From Tupaia tana (lineage: Eukaryota; Chordata; Mammalia; Scandentia; Tupaiidae), in contig JAKSZU010000012.1 of the NCBI GenBank assembly GCA_026018925.1, positions 42,695,218-42,759,217 on the forward strand: a stretch of DNA of 64,000 bases, written 5' to 3'. The notes under the pieces were generated by a model that saw only the letters and a list, made by a program, of their open reading frames with translations, ran no database searches and was not told where the DNA came from. Made by a program: the position numbers and the translations under genes. The stretch's first letter is position 1, and the number at the start of each line of letters is the position of its first letter. Below, piece after piece: positions 1 to 11,700 of this stretch.

Positions 1-35
1 AGGACCGCAGTCCCCCACTCTGGGTGTCTCTCCAG

Positions 36-92
36 GGATGCGGCTGAGTTGTGAAGTGGCTGTGTTCATCAACGGACCCCTGGCCCTGGCAG
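36..92 (+). CDS. TRPT1: TRPT1 antepenultimate exon
   Basis: Acceptor ctctccag ends at 35 and donor gtgagt starts at 93. The first two bases finish a Gly codon; then MRLSCEVAVFINGPLALA. The last base G joins AT of the next exon to give Asp. Confidence 0.93.
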
Positions 93-485
93 GTGAGTCT
101 GGACACAGGAGGTACTGCCCTCAGCCTCGGGGAGGGCATGGGACACGTCTCTGGCTCTGTTACAGATGGAATCCCCTTCTTCCGCTCTGCCAATGGGGTG
201 ATCCTGACTCCAGGGAATGCCGATGGCTTCCTGCTTCCCAAGTACTTCAAGGAGGCCTTGCAGCTGCGCCCTACCCGTGAGAACCATGCCTCTGACTTTT
301 GTGCCCGAAGCCTGTGACCTTCTACCCTCATCTTGTGACCAGCCCCCAGCCGACTCAGGACTCCCTTTTTCTAACTAACTATGTCTGTTCCAGGAAAGCC
401 CCTCTCCTTGGCTGGTGGTAAAGAGACAGAGTGTCAGAGTGGTCCCAAGCACAGCCCCAGACCAAGAAGGATGACCCAACAATAA
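36..485 (+). CDS. TRPT1: TRPT1, tRNA 2'-phosphotransferase 1 (last three exons)
   Basis: KptA/Tpt1 family enzyme. It removes the 2'-phosphate left at a tRNA splice junction by transferring it to NAD+, giving ADP-ribose 1''-2'' cyclic phosphate and nicotinamide. Three exons (36-92, 166-276, 394-485) join in frame to give the C-terminal part, including CEVAVFINGPLALA, DGIPFFRSANGVILTP and KYFKEALQLRPTR, and ending RRMTQQ. I recognise this as the end of mammalian TRPT1. The N-terminal catalytic part lies left of the window. The donors at 93 and 277 are gtgag; the acceptors end at 35, 165 and 393. The gene is tail-to-tail with FERMT3, as in human. Reading on past 276 gives a false extension, because the true exon ends at the donor. 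Confidence 0.95.
166..276 (+). CDS. TRPT1: TRPT1 penultimate exon
   Basis: Acceptor ttacag ends at 165; donor gtgaga starts at 277. Encodes DGIPFFRSANGVILTPGNADG and continues to KEALQLRPT. The final C pairs with GA of the last exon to give Arg. Confidence 0.93.
394..485 (+). CDS. TRPT1: TRPT1 last coding exon
   Basis: Acceptor ttccag ends at 393. Encodes KPLSLAGGKETECQSGPKHS and then PRPRRMTQQ, with stop TAA at 483-485. The stop codon lies inside the polyadenylation hexamer. Confidence 0.92.
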
Positions 486-486
486 A
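481..486 (+). terminator. Poly(A) signal of TRPT1, overlapping its stop codon
   Basis: AATAAA at 481-486 contains the TAA stop at 483-485, so the mRNA would have a very short 3' UTR of perhaps 20-30 bases if this hexamer is used. No other + strand AATAAA was seen in the following few hundred bases. Confidence 0.7.
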
Positions 487-489
487 ATA

Positions 490-495
490 TTTATT
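490..495 (-). terminator. Poly(A) signal of FERMT3
   Basis: TTTATT at 490-495 reads AATAAA on the minus strand, about 345 bases past the FERMT3 stop. It lies 4 bases from the TRPT1 hexamer on the other strand, so the two convergent transcripts should overlap at their 3' ends. Confidence 0.7.
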
Positions 496-837
496 TATAA
501 AAGAAATTTGAAAAAGTGACAAGAAAGAAACTCCAGTTCTAAACCATGATTCATTATCCTGTAGCTACCTCTGGTCCTCCCATGTGCCCAGAGACTAGGT
601 TGGGGATGCCAGCCTCAGCCGTGCAGACAAGGCAGTCACTGTGCCAGCTTAGGGCCTACCGTCCACAACTTGGGTGATGGCAGAGTCTGCTCCCTGGTCT
701 GCATAAAGCCCCCAGTGACAGCGTGTGAGTGTGCCCAGCTTGTGCGTGTCTGGAGAGGGTGTGGGACACCGAGTCCCAGTGGGTGTGGGCATGGGAGTGG
801 CCATGGCTGGTGGTAAGCAGGGCAGGGCTGTCAGCCC
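496..837 (-). other. FERMT3: FERMT3 3' UTR
   Basis: The stretch between the FERMT3 stop (838-840) and its minus-strand AATAAA. No repeat or reading frame of note was seen. Confidence 0.65.
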
Positions 838-1017
838 TTAGAAGGCTTCGTGGCCCCCTGTTAGCTGCAGGAAGAGGTCCTCATCCAGCTCCTCCCCGCG
901 GGCCCGCTCTCGAGTCGACAGGAAAATGTAGCCTCCGATGTACTCGTGCACGATGCGACAGCTGGCGGACACACAGCTGAAGGCCACATTGATGTGCTCA
1001 TCAAACTCGATGGCCAC
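838..1017 (-). CDS. FERMT3: FERMT3 coding exon 14 (F3 C terminus)
   Basis: Residues 605-663, [20 protein letters not shown] to GGHEAF, stop TAA 838-840. Acceptor ctctgcag lies just above 1017. Confidence 0.96.
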
Positions 1018-4000
1018 CTGCAGAGCGGGCACCACAGGCTAGCAGGAGGAGGGTGGCCGCGCAGCCCCTGCCCTGCCCTCGTCAGACCTGCCTAGCCTCT
1101 GTCCCTGTCCCTACCCCTGCTCGGAACCGACCTGCCGGATGTCCCAGTTGACGTTCCACTGGCGCATGTTGCTGAAGCGCCAGGTCTTGACCACATCACC
1201 CACCGTCAAGTCAATGCGGATCAGCCGGTTGTTGGCGATACCCAGGATCTCGTCTTTCCTGCTGCCCTTGAACCTGGTGGCCAGGGAAAGGGTGTGAGCA
1301 AGGACTGTGGCCTCCATGGCCCTGGAGCCCATCCAAGATAGCACAGCACTGTGCGCACGGGCCAGCATGATGGGCAGACAGCACGGTGGTGTCCCGGCTT
1401 CGCAGCTCCCTCGCTGTGCAACCTGAACAATGCGTCTAGGCCTCAAGGTACTCTTCTGGAGAGTGCAGGGGCTAATGGATATGATCATTCCACCAGCATT
1501 TGTTTATTTATTTAGAATTACTTGATTTAACTTTATGTACTATTATTATTTTCCAGTTTGATCAGAGAGAGAGGGAAAGTGAGAAAGCAAGCCACCAGGT
1601 CTGGGACTTGAACCACGGTCAGCCATGTGAGAGTCCAGTGCCTTTAACCAGCACACTACCTGCCAGCCCCTCCAACAGCATTGAGCATGAGGCAGATAGC
1701 CTGTACCCTTATACTGTTTATTTATCTAGTTTAGTTTTTGCAGTAGAGAATGTGCACTTGATAGAGGGAGGGAAAGACAGAAATCACTCCAGAGGGGGAT
1801 GGCCACAGTATAATCCCTTCTCCTCCATTCTCCTCCCAGGATTTTGGGCACACATGCACATACACAGGCCCAGTGTGAGTTTCAAGCCTTCAGGTCTAGG
1901 ACTTGAACCATGATTGGCCATGTGGGAGTCCAGCAACACAACCATTACACCACCTGCTGGTCCCACGTTTTTGTTTTTTTGTTGTCATCACCATCCACTA
2001 CCTCATTCCTTTTTTTTTTTCTCCAAATAATTATTTAATTTTATTTGCTATTACTACTCATTTTTAAAATTTGACCAGACACAGAGAGCGAGAAAGGGAA
2101 AGTGAGAAAGCAAGCCAACAGGTCTGGGACTCGAACCACAGTCTGCCGCCCTCTGCCTCATTCCTATCTTTGCAGGCTCCCTGCAACACCATCTGCTGTC
2201 AGCCCTGCCCTACAGATCGGCTCACCCAGACAGGAGATGGTCATGGTCAGAGCTGGGGCAGAAACGCGGTCTCCTGCTTCCCTTGCCAGAGCTCTGTCTC
2301 TTGTGTTTGCTCTGGGGGTATCACTTGGGGAAGGGAGGCTGCAGGGGGCCTTCCTGGGGCTCCCTTTTGAGGTGTGGACACAAAGCAGCCAGGTAGCAGG
2401 TCCCAGCAGAGAGGGTGCTAGGCAGGGGGCGTACCTGACCATAAAGTAGGAGATGCCGAAGTCGGGCAAGGACTGCCAGGCCTGGATGAAGCGCAGCTGG
2501 GCCTCGGTCAGCGACAGCTGGGCCACGTTCTGGTGGGCTTCAAGGATCCGTGGGGTGAGCTGCAGGGTCGTACTGTGAGGGGATGCCGGGGCCTCTTCCC
2601 CTCCCACAAAGGCCCTGAGGCTCCCCGCCTGCCCTGTCATTGAGACAGGATGCTGGGCCTGGGAAGGGGCACTGTCCCAGAGTGGCTGCCACAGCGTGGC
2701 CTCTTACCACTCGGCAAGGCATTGACTTGGACCCCCCCCCCCCAGGGGACCAGCCACATGGTACCAGGGATGCAGTGACAGGAGGAGCAAGCGAGCACAC
2801 GGCTTTCCCCAGGAAGGCTCTGGAGGTCCAGGGTGACTGGTTATTCCCACCCCCACTCCCTCTGGCACCTGCTTGGCCTTGAACTTCCGCTGGAAGCGAG
2901 GAGCCACAAGGCCATAGGGGTTGAGGCCCTCAGCAGAGGCGTCAGGGCCCTGGGGGTGGTTTCCCGAGCCCCCGCCGCCTGTCCGCTGCAGGCTGAGGAA
3001 GGCCAGGATGGCCTGCACCTCGCTGGCGTAGCTGCTGTCTGCCATGGTGCGGCCCTTGGAGGCCAGTCGGCAGCCGGCCATCCAGTGGGCATATTGCTGC
3101 TCCTAGGGACAGGGGTGCGGGTGCTGAGGGACTGCCGACCTCCCCACTCCAGCCTCAGCCCTGGCCCCGGCCCCAGCCCCAGCCCCAGCCCCGCCCAAAC
3201 TGCTGTCCCTGTCTCTGTCCCTACTCCAGCCTCAGTCCTGGCCCTGTCCATGCCCACCCTAGCTCCTATCCCTTGTCCCTCCTCCAGCTTCAGCCCTGGT
3301 CCCACCTGCCCCCCTCCTGGCCCTCACTCACATCCTGACACCGTAGGTAGATCTCGCTCATGCCCTCAGGTGAGGGCACTAGGAGTTTGATGCAGAACTT
3401 CTGGCCAGAGACATTGACGTCAGGGACTACCTCACAGCCTGGCGGGAGAAGAGCGGGTGGGCAGGGGCTCAGGGAGGGAGAAATTGCCTGAGAGGTCCTT
3501 GTGTGAATGCCCGCCCTGTGCAGCCGCGTCAGGGCAGAGGATATTGTCCTTGGTCTCCAGGAGGAAACTGAGGCTGAGTGAGAGCATTCCCTGCCCAGCC
3601 CACAGGAGGGCCAGGAGGGGCCCTGGCCTGTTCACTCACCCTTGAGGTTGAGCTGCTGAATGGGGTCCCCTGGGGCTTCATCCTGGCTTTTATAGTAGGA
3701 CAGGGTGGTGTCCTTGAATACCACCCAGTGCTGGCGATAGCCCTTCAGGGTCAGCTTCCGGGGCCTGAGAGTGAGATGTCAGGTTTGTGAAAGGCTCCGC
3801 CCTTCTGTCCTTCCTTCCTTCTCTAAATGGGCCATCCTGCAGGGCTAGCAACTCTGGGCTCAGACTCACCGGAAGATTCGGAGGTGGTCCTTGAGTTCTG
3901 GGATGGCGGTGAGGCTGTCCTGTGGGAGAAGAGGAGTCAGAGGGAGCGGGTTCCCTGTGCTTGGCTTTGACCAGCCCTACCCGGCGTTGGTCCTCACCAG

Positions 4001-5729
4001 CACATCCGTGGGCGCGGATCCCTCCAGCTTCACCTGCAGGTCGCTCAGGGCTGCGTCCAGGTCATCCAGCCCCGGGTCAGGGCCAGCAGGCTCACCCACC
4101 TCCCCACTCTGAGACAGCTTGTTGACATGGTACTGGGGAAGGGGGGCACAGGGTGAGAGGGCTGAGTCTAGCAACCCACCTGCCAGCAGTGTCCCTAGGC
4201 TGGGCTTCCCCGGAGAGGGACTCCACTCTGGAAGGCCCCTCCTGCCCTGGGACTGGCCTCCACCCAGCCTCCCTGGCTCCCATGCCAGCCTGGCACCTGC
4301 AGGGCTGCAAACACCATCATCTCCTCCTCGGTGCAGTCGATCTCCTCCAGCAGCAGGTCCCACCGAGCCTGCTCGTACAGCTGGGTCAGCCGCACTGGGT
4401 CTGTCTGGAACCACGGGAGGGAAGCTGGGTGGGGCAGATGCTACCTGCCCAGCCCTCCTCACCACGGCAGGCTCCGTCAGTGACCCGGCACAGACAGCAG
4501 AACCCAACTCCACCCTGCAGCCGCCAGCCTCTGCTGCCGTTTTCCCTCTAGACCTTTCCTTGGCTGTACAGATGCTTACTGCTGGGGGTGCAAGGGAGAC
4601 CGAACCGACCAGTCATAAAGAACGTGCCTCGAGACTGCGATAACAACTATCAGGGGGCGAGCTGGCGCATGGTACATGCAGCATGGCAGTGAAAGTGGCT
4701 GGATCCCACACAGCTGACCCTGAAGTGTGAGTCCTAGACTCTAGGGGCTTGAGAAATACCGCGTGTGTGTGTATGTGCATTGCCCAAAATCCCAAAAGAA
4801 GGGAGAGATGCAGGAGAAGGGACTGAAGCATGACCATTCCCCATAGGGGGTACTTCTCCCTCTCCTGTCCATCTTCAGTAACTGCATGTGCCCTCTGACA
4901 AATTATAAAAAAAAAAGAGGGTTGGCCACATAGCCTAGTGGTTAGGGAAGCCAGATCCTACATGGCTGACCACAGTTCAGATCCCTGCTCAGCAGCTTGA
5001 AAGACACACTTGGGTTCTGGACTCAGGTTCTCAAGAAACACGCCTGGCGCATGTGTGTGCATGTCCCAAATCTGAACAGGATGGACTAGTGGGGAAGAAG
5101 GAATTGCGGTATGACCATGCCCCATTGGAAGTTGCTGTCTCCACTTTGCCTGGTGTCTGTCTCTGGCCAGTCCCTGCAGCCGTAGCCTCTGGCAATTAAA
5201 AACAAGTAGGGACCAGCAAATGGTGTAATGGTTATGTTGCTGGACTCCCACATAGACCTGGTGGCTTCATACTCAAGCCAGATGCATGTGCGTGCATACC
5301 CAAAATCCCAAGAGGAGAATGGAGGAGAAGGGATTGTAGCATGGCCATCCCCCTGGGGGGATGGGTGATTTTTCGCTTTCAGCCTTTCAGTCAGTCTCTC
5401 TCTGTTTCTCTGGTGAGTGCACGCGCCCTATAGCAAAAATCTCTAAAACAATTAAGTATCCAGGGAATAGCATCCCTGGGTAAGTAAGCTCGGTCATGTT
5501 AGTCAAGGGCATCAGGAGTCTGATATTTATAAGAGATAATGGAGGGGCCGGCAGGTGGAGTGGTGGTTAAGGGTGCTGGACTCCCACATGGCCGACCATG
5601 GTTCGAGTCCTGGATCTGGTGGCTTGCTTTCTCACTTTCTCAATCTCTCTCTCTGTCCCTCTTTAGTCAAATTAAAATATATAAAATAAAGTTAAATAAT
5701 TTTTTAAAAATAATTTTTAAAATTAAACT

Positions 5730-5768
<39 letters not shown>

Positions 5769-8700
5769 TTTTAATTTGACCAGAGATGGGGGGAGAGAGA
5801 AGAGAGAGAGAGAAAATGAGAAAGCAAGCCGCCAGGTCCAGGACTCGAATCGCTGTCGGCCATGTGGGAGTCCAGTGCTCTTAACCACCACGCCACCTGC
5901 TGGCCCCTAAATAATTCTTTAAAAAAAAGAGATAATGGGAACCAGCAGTTAGCGTAATGGCTATGTCGCTGGACTCCCACGTAGTCGACCGCGGTTCGCG
6001 TCTCGGACCCGGTGGCTTAAAACTCACGCCGGGCGTGTGTGCGTGCGTGCCCAAGATCCCGAGAGGAGAATGGAGGAGAAGGGATTGCGGCGTGACCATC
6101 CCCCCTGGGGGGTGATTTCTCGCTTTCTATCTCTCTGTCTCTCTCTGTCTGTCTGGCGAGCGCACGCGCCCTATAGCGAAAAACCTCTCCAAAAAAAAAA
6201 AAAAAAGATAATGGAACTTGGGGAAGCTTTTGGGGAAGGCTTCCCTGAGGAGGTGACATACTGAATGAAGACAAAAAAGATGACAATGGACAGCTAAAGG
6301 GAGTAATGAAGGGAGAGGATTTCAGACAGAAGGAGCGGGGAGAGAAAGGCTCAAAGGGGATCCCAGATAACCCCAGAATATGAACACTCCCTCTAGAATG
6401 CAACCAAAATTGACAGCAAAGACATGAACCAAAAAGGACAGCAGTTTTTTTGTTTGTTTGTTTTTCAGGCCATAGGGAGCGTGAGAGAGAGACAGTGAGA
6501 AATGACCCCCAAGGGGAGAAGGGCCACGCCACAATCCCTTCTCCTCCATTCTCCTCCTGGGATTTTGGGCATGCTCACACATGTGCCTGGTGTGAGTTTC
6601 CAGTCACCAGGTCTGGGACTTGAACTGTGGTCAGCCATGTGGGAGTCTAGTGCCTTAACCACCATAGGCAGAGATGTCAACAACAACGTGGAAGACAGAG
6701 ACCCAAAAAGTGAACAGGAACTGGGGTCACAGAAGAGAGCTGGGAGTCATGCCCTTTCTTCCACTTAAGTTCTCTGGTAAAGGTACCAAGGAGTTTTAAA
6801 AATAGGCCAAAAGCAAAGAGCCAAGAGAACACAGATCTGAACAAGGCGTGCCGTGCATGGGTGCACCCTGGACAGGCTCCGGACTCCGTTGTCTAGATCA
6901 GATGTGAGGTGGGCTGAAGTGAAGACCGTGGAAAGTCTCTAAGCGGAGCAGGTCCCTCCCCAGTGTCCTGCAGCCACGTGACAGCAAGTTGGCATCTGGC
7001 AAGTCCAGAGACCTGCTCTCTGGACACGCTGAGCTAGAGGTAGCCCCCTGCATTACGGACCTGAGGCACAGCTGATGGGGCTGCAATCTGCCAAGACAGA
7101 TGAATTGAAAGAACGCTGTGGGGGCCCGGCAGGTGGCGTGGTGGTTAAGGGCGCTGGACTCTCACGTAAACAACTGTGGTTTTAGTCCCAGACTTGGCGG
7201 CTTGCTTTCTCAATTCCCCCCCGCCCCCTCTCTCTCGCCCTGTCCCTCTCTGGTCAAATTCTAAATAAATAAAGTTAAATAAAATAATACTAAAAATAAG
7301 AAAGGAAGGAAGGAAGAAAGGCGTGGGGCCAGCCGGTGGTGTGGTGGCTAAGGCACTGGACTCCCACATGGCCAACCATAGTTTGAGTCCCAGACGACCT
7401 GGTAGCTTGCTTTCTCACTTTCCCCCTCAGAGACTGAACTCTCTGTCTCTCCATGGTGATTACACATGCTCTCCAGCAAATTAAAAAAAAAGCAGTAGTA
7501 ATAATAAATAAAATTAAATAAATAATTCTTTTTAAAAAATGTAAAAAGAGGGGTCAGCAGATGGTATAGTAGTTACATCCCTGGACTCCCACATGACCGA
7601 CTATGGTTCAAGTCTCAGACCGGGTGGCTTGAAACTCACTCTGGGCACATGTGCATGTGTGCCCAAGATCCCAGGAAGAGAAGGAAGGAGAGGAAATTGC
7701 AGCATGGCCATCTCCCTTGGAAGGTGATTTCTTACTTTCCCTCTCACTGTTTCTGTCTCTTTCTCCCCAGCGAGTGCACACGCCTTAAGGCAAAAAAACT
7801 ATTTAAAAAAAAAAGAAGAAGAAAAAAAAATGAAAGGTGACATTCTGAAGGCCAAGACATCCCCAGCCTTTCTCATCTGTGCCCCAAGACACTGGCAGTG
7901 AGCCATCTGTCCCAACTGAAAGATTAGAGGTTGGCCACTGAGAAACCAAGCTGCCAAAACCAAAAACCCCACCCAGAGTGGCAGCCCTGTTCCATCTCTT
8001 CCAGGAGGCCCTCCAGCACCAAGGCCTATTTAGAGTCTCCAATCAGCTTCTTAGGGCTTCACTTCTAAATATGCATGGATAAGGAAGGACTGCCCACATT
8101 TTAGGAAGCTGCTGGCACAACCTACAGAGACCAAGACAAAGAAGTAGAAAGAGTTTTGGGGCCAGCAGGTTGCATAGTGGTCAAGGCATTTGACTCCCAC
8201 ATGTCTGACTGAGGTTCAAGTCCCAGACCCTGTAGCTTGAAAGTCATGCCAGGCACGTGTGCATGCTTGCCCAAAATCCCAGGAGGAGAATGATGGAGAG
8301 GATTGTGGTGTGGCCATCTCCCAGGGGGTGATTTCTCACTTTTCCCCTCACTGTCTCTGGCAAGTGCATACATCCTATGGCAAAAATCTAAAAACAAAAC
8401 AAAACAAAAGTAGAGGGACCAGCAGGTGGCATGGTGGTTAAGGGTGCTGGATTCCCACATGGCTGATGACGGTTCAAGTCCTGGACCTGGTGGCTTGCTT
8501 TCTCACTTTCCCTCTCTCACGCGCGCTCTCTCTCTGTCCCTTTCTGGTCAAATTAAAATAAACAAATGAAGTTAAATAAAATATTTCTTTTTAAAAAAAG
8601 TAGTAAGAGTTTGAAGAAAATAAGGTAACAAGTGGAAGAACTAAAAACATTAACCAAAATTCATGAAGAGGACAAAATTAAAACAAAACAAAAAATCCTT

Positions 8701-11700
8701 ATGGAGATTAAATACTGCATTCATAAAACAGGACCAGAATGGGACCAGCAGTTGGCGTAATGACTATGTTGCTGAACTCCCATGTTGTCAACTGTGGTTC
8801 GAGTCCGGATCCAGTAGCCTAAACTCACGCCAGGTACGTGTGCGTGTGTGCCCAAGATCCTGAGAGGAGAATGGAGGAGAAGGGATTGTGGCATGGCCAT
8901 CCTCCATGGGGGGTGATTTATTGCTTTCTGTCTCTCTTTGTCTTTTTGGTGAGCGCATGTGCCCTATAATAAGAATCTCAAAAAAAAAAAGAAAAAAAAA
9001 AACCAACACCCCCCCCCAAAAAAAAAGACCAGGATGGTGTTTTTTTTTTTTTTTTTTTTTAAGAGATTTTTGCTATATGTGCTCACTGGAGAGACAGAGA
9101 GACAGAGACAAAGTGAGAAATCATCCCCCGGGGGGATGGCCACACTGCACTCCCTTCTCCTCTATTCTGCTGTAGGGATTTTGGACACACATGCACATGC
9201 GTCCTGTGTAAGTTTCAAACCTTCAGGTTTGGACTTAAATTGCAACTGGCCATTTGGGAGTCCAGTGCCTTAACCACTATGTCATCTGCTAGTTCCCGGG
9301 ATGGTACTCTTAAAAGAAACATAATTATAGGGACTGGCAGGTGGTGTGCTGGTTAAGGTGCTAGACTCCCACATGGCCAACCGCAGTTCAAATCCTGGAC
9401 CTGGAGGTTTGCTTTCTCTCTCTTCCTTTCTCTCTCTCTCTGTTTCTCTCTGGTCAAATTAAAATACATTAACAATAAATAGAATTAAATAAATAAATAA
9501 TTCTTTTTTTTTTAAAGGACTATAGTTATAAATTTATAGTAATTAAGACCATATGGCTTTGCCAAAGAGTGGCCAGTTGAATAGTGGAACTGAAAAGTCA
9601 GGGAGAGCCCACATGTCCACGCTCAGCTGACTTGGAACCACGGTGGCCCTGCAGAATATCAGTGCACCCTCTTTGGCTGCAAAATATTTACAGTAGGGAC
9701 CAGCAGTTAGCATAATGGCTATGTCGCTGGATTCCCATGTAGTCGACCTGGTTCGCGTCCTGGACCCGGTGGCTTAAAACTCACGCCAGGCGCGTGTGCG
9801 TGCGTGCCCAAGATCCCAAGAGGAGAATGGAGGAGAGGGGATTACAGTGTGGCCATCCCCCCTGGGGAGTGATTTCTCGCTTTCTGTCTCTCTGTCTCTG
9901 TCTGTCTGGCGAGCGCACGTTCCCTATGGCAAAAAAATCCTCTCCAAAAAAACCATATTTACAGTAAAGGCATTAAAAAAAAAAAAAAAAAAAAAAGACA
10001 ACAAAGAACTACAGCAGGTCTTTTGTCCCCAAGTGTGTGGGGGAGAGACGGGCTTTCCAATAAATGGGACTGGGTCAACTGGATACCTACCTGTTTAAAA
10101 GAATGTACTTGGACCCCATCTTATTCATACCAGTATTTTTTTTTAAAGAATTATTTTATTCAACTTTATTTATTTATTTATTTATTTATTTAAATTTGAC
10201 CAGAGAGGGACAGAGTCAGAGCGAGCATGAGAAAGAGAAAGAGAGAGAAAATGAGAAAGCAAGCCTCTAGGTCCAGGACTTGAACCACAGTCGGCCATGT
10301 AGGAGTCGAGCATGCTTAACCACCACGCTACTTGCTGGCCCCTCATATCAATATTTGTATACTTCATTCAAATAACAAATTTCAGATGGATTGTAGATCT
10401 AAATATATAATAAAGTGTTTATGGAGCCAGCTTATAGCGTGGTACTTAAGGTGGCTGGATCCCACATGGCTGACATTTGTAGTTCAAGTCTCAGACCTGG
10501 CAGCGTGAGAAAGCTTGGTTATGTGTGCCTGTGTGCCCAAAGTCCTGAAGGAGTAAGAAACAGAGGAGAAGAGATTGAACCACAGCCATTCCCCATGGTG
10601 GGCCTTCTTACTTTCCTTTTTTTAAAGGTATTTGCCTTAGGGTACATGCACTCACCAGAGAGACAGAGGGAGAGAAACCATTTCTCTGGCAACCACATGT
10701 ACCCAATCACAAAAATCTCTCTCAAAAAAAAAAAGTACAATAAAGAAAAAATATATAAATTGGGTAATATTAAAACTAAGAATTGCATGGGACCAGCAGT
10801 TAGCGTAATGGCTATGTCGCTGGACTCCCACGTAGTCGACCAAGGTTCGAGTCCTGGATGCGGTGGCTTAAACTCACGCCGGGTGCGTGTACGTGTGTGC
10901 CCAAGATCCCGAGAGGAGAATGGAGGAGAAGGGATTGCAGCGTGGCCATCCCCCCTGGGGGGTGATTTCTCACTTTCTGTCTCTCTTTCTCTCTCTGTCT
11001 GTCTGGCGAGTGCACGTGCCCTATAGCAAAAACCTCTCCAAAAAAAAAAATAAATAAATAAATAAAAAGGGGCCTCAACTTTATAGTCATTAGGGAAATG
11101 TAAATTAAAATAACATGAAAAGTAGATCGGTGGTTGTCTGGAGTAGAAGGTAGGGGCGGAAGGACTACAAATGGGTTTAGGTGAACTTTCTGGGGTGGTG
11201 ACAATGTCCTAAATCTGGATTGTGGTGATAGTTGCATGTTTACTCAAAATACTCAAACTGCTTATAATTAGTGATTTTTATGGTATGTGGGTTATACCTC
11301 AATGAAGCTGTTTAAACAAACAAAACTATATCCAGCCTTGTTACACCCCCCATCAGAACGGCTGCTAAGAAATATTAAGTGTTAGAGAAATGATAGAACA
11401 ATTGAAATCTGATCTAGGGTTGATAGGGTCTGGGGTGGCATTCAGAAACCTCCGAGTGTGCCAGGTATGCATGCGTCTATGGGCAGGGGCTGGCTGGGGG
11501 TGGACACCCCCATGGTGTCAAGACCCTGTTGGGGGTCCAGGGACAGGGGGTCCTTGTCTCTCTCTCTCTCTCTAGCTCATGTTAGAAAATAAATAAATAA
11601 ACTTGAAAAGTATACTCAACCCAAAAGGAGGTGGGAAAAGAGGAAAAAGGGAACTACAATGTCCCCAGGAGGGGGAGGGACACAAGATGTGGAAGGAGCA

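Noticed and set aside
2841-3390. Overlapping open frames rich in Pro, Gly and Leu at 2.8-3.4 kb
   Set aside because: The segment is FERMT3 exons 10-11 read in wrong frames plus a ccccagcc simple repeat in the intron.
5938-6204. SINE heads as functional tRNA genes
   Set aside because: The A and B boxes are present, but the cloverleaf arms do not pair and the head runs on into the SINE body.
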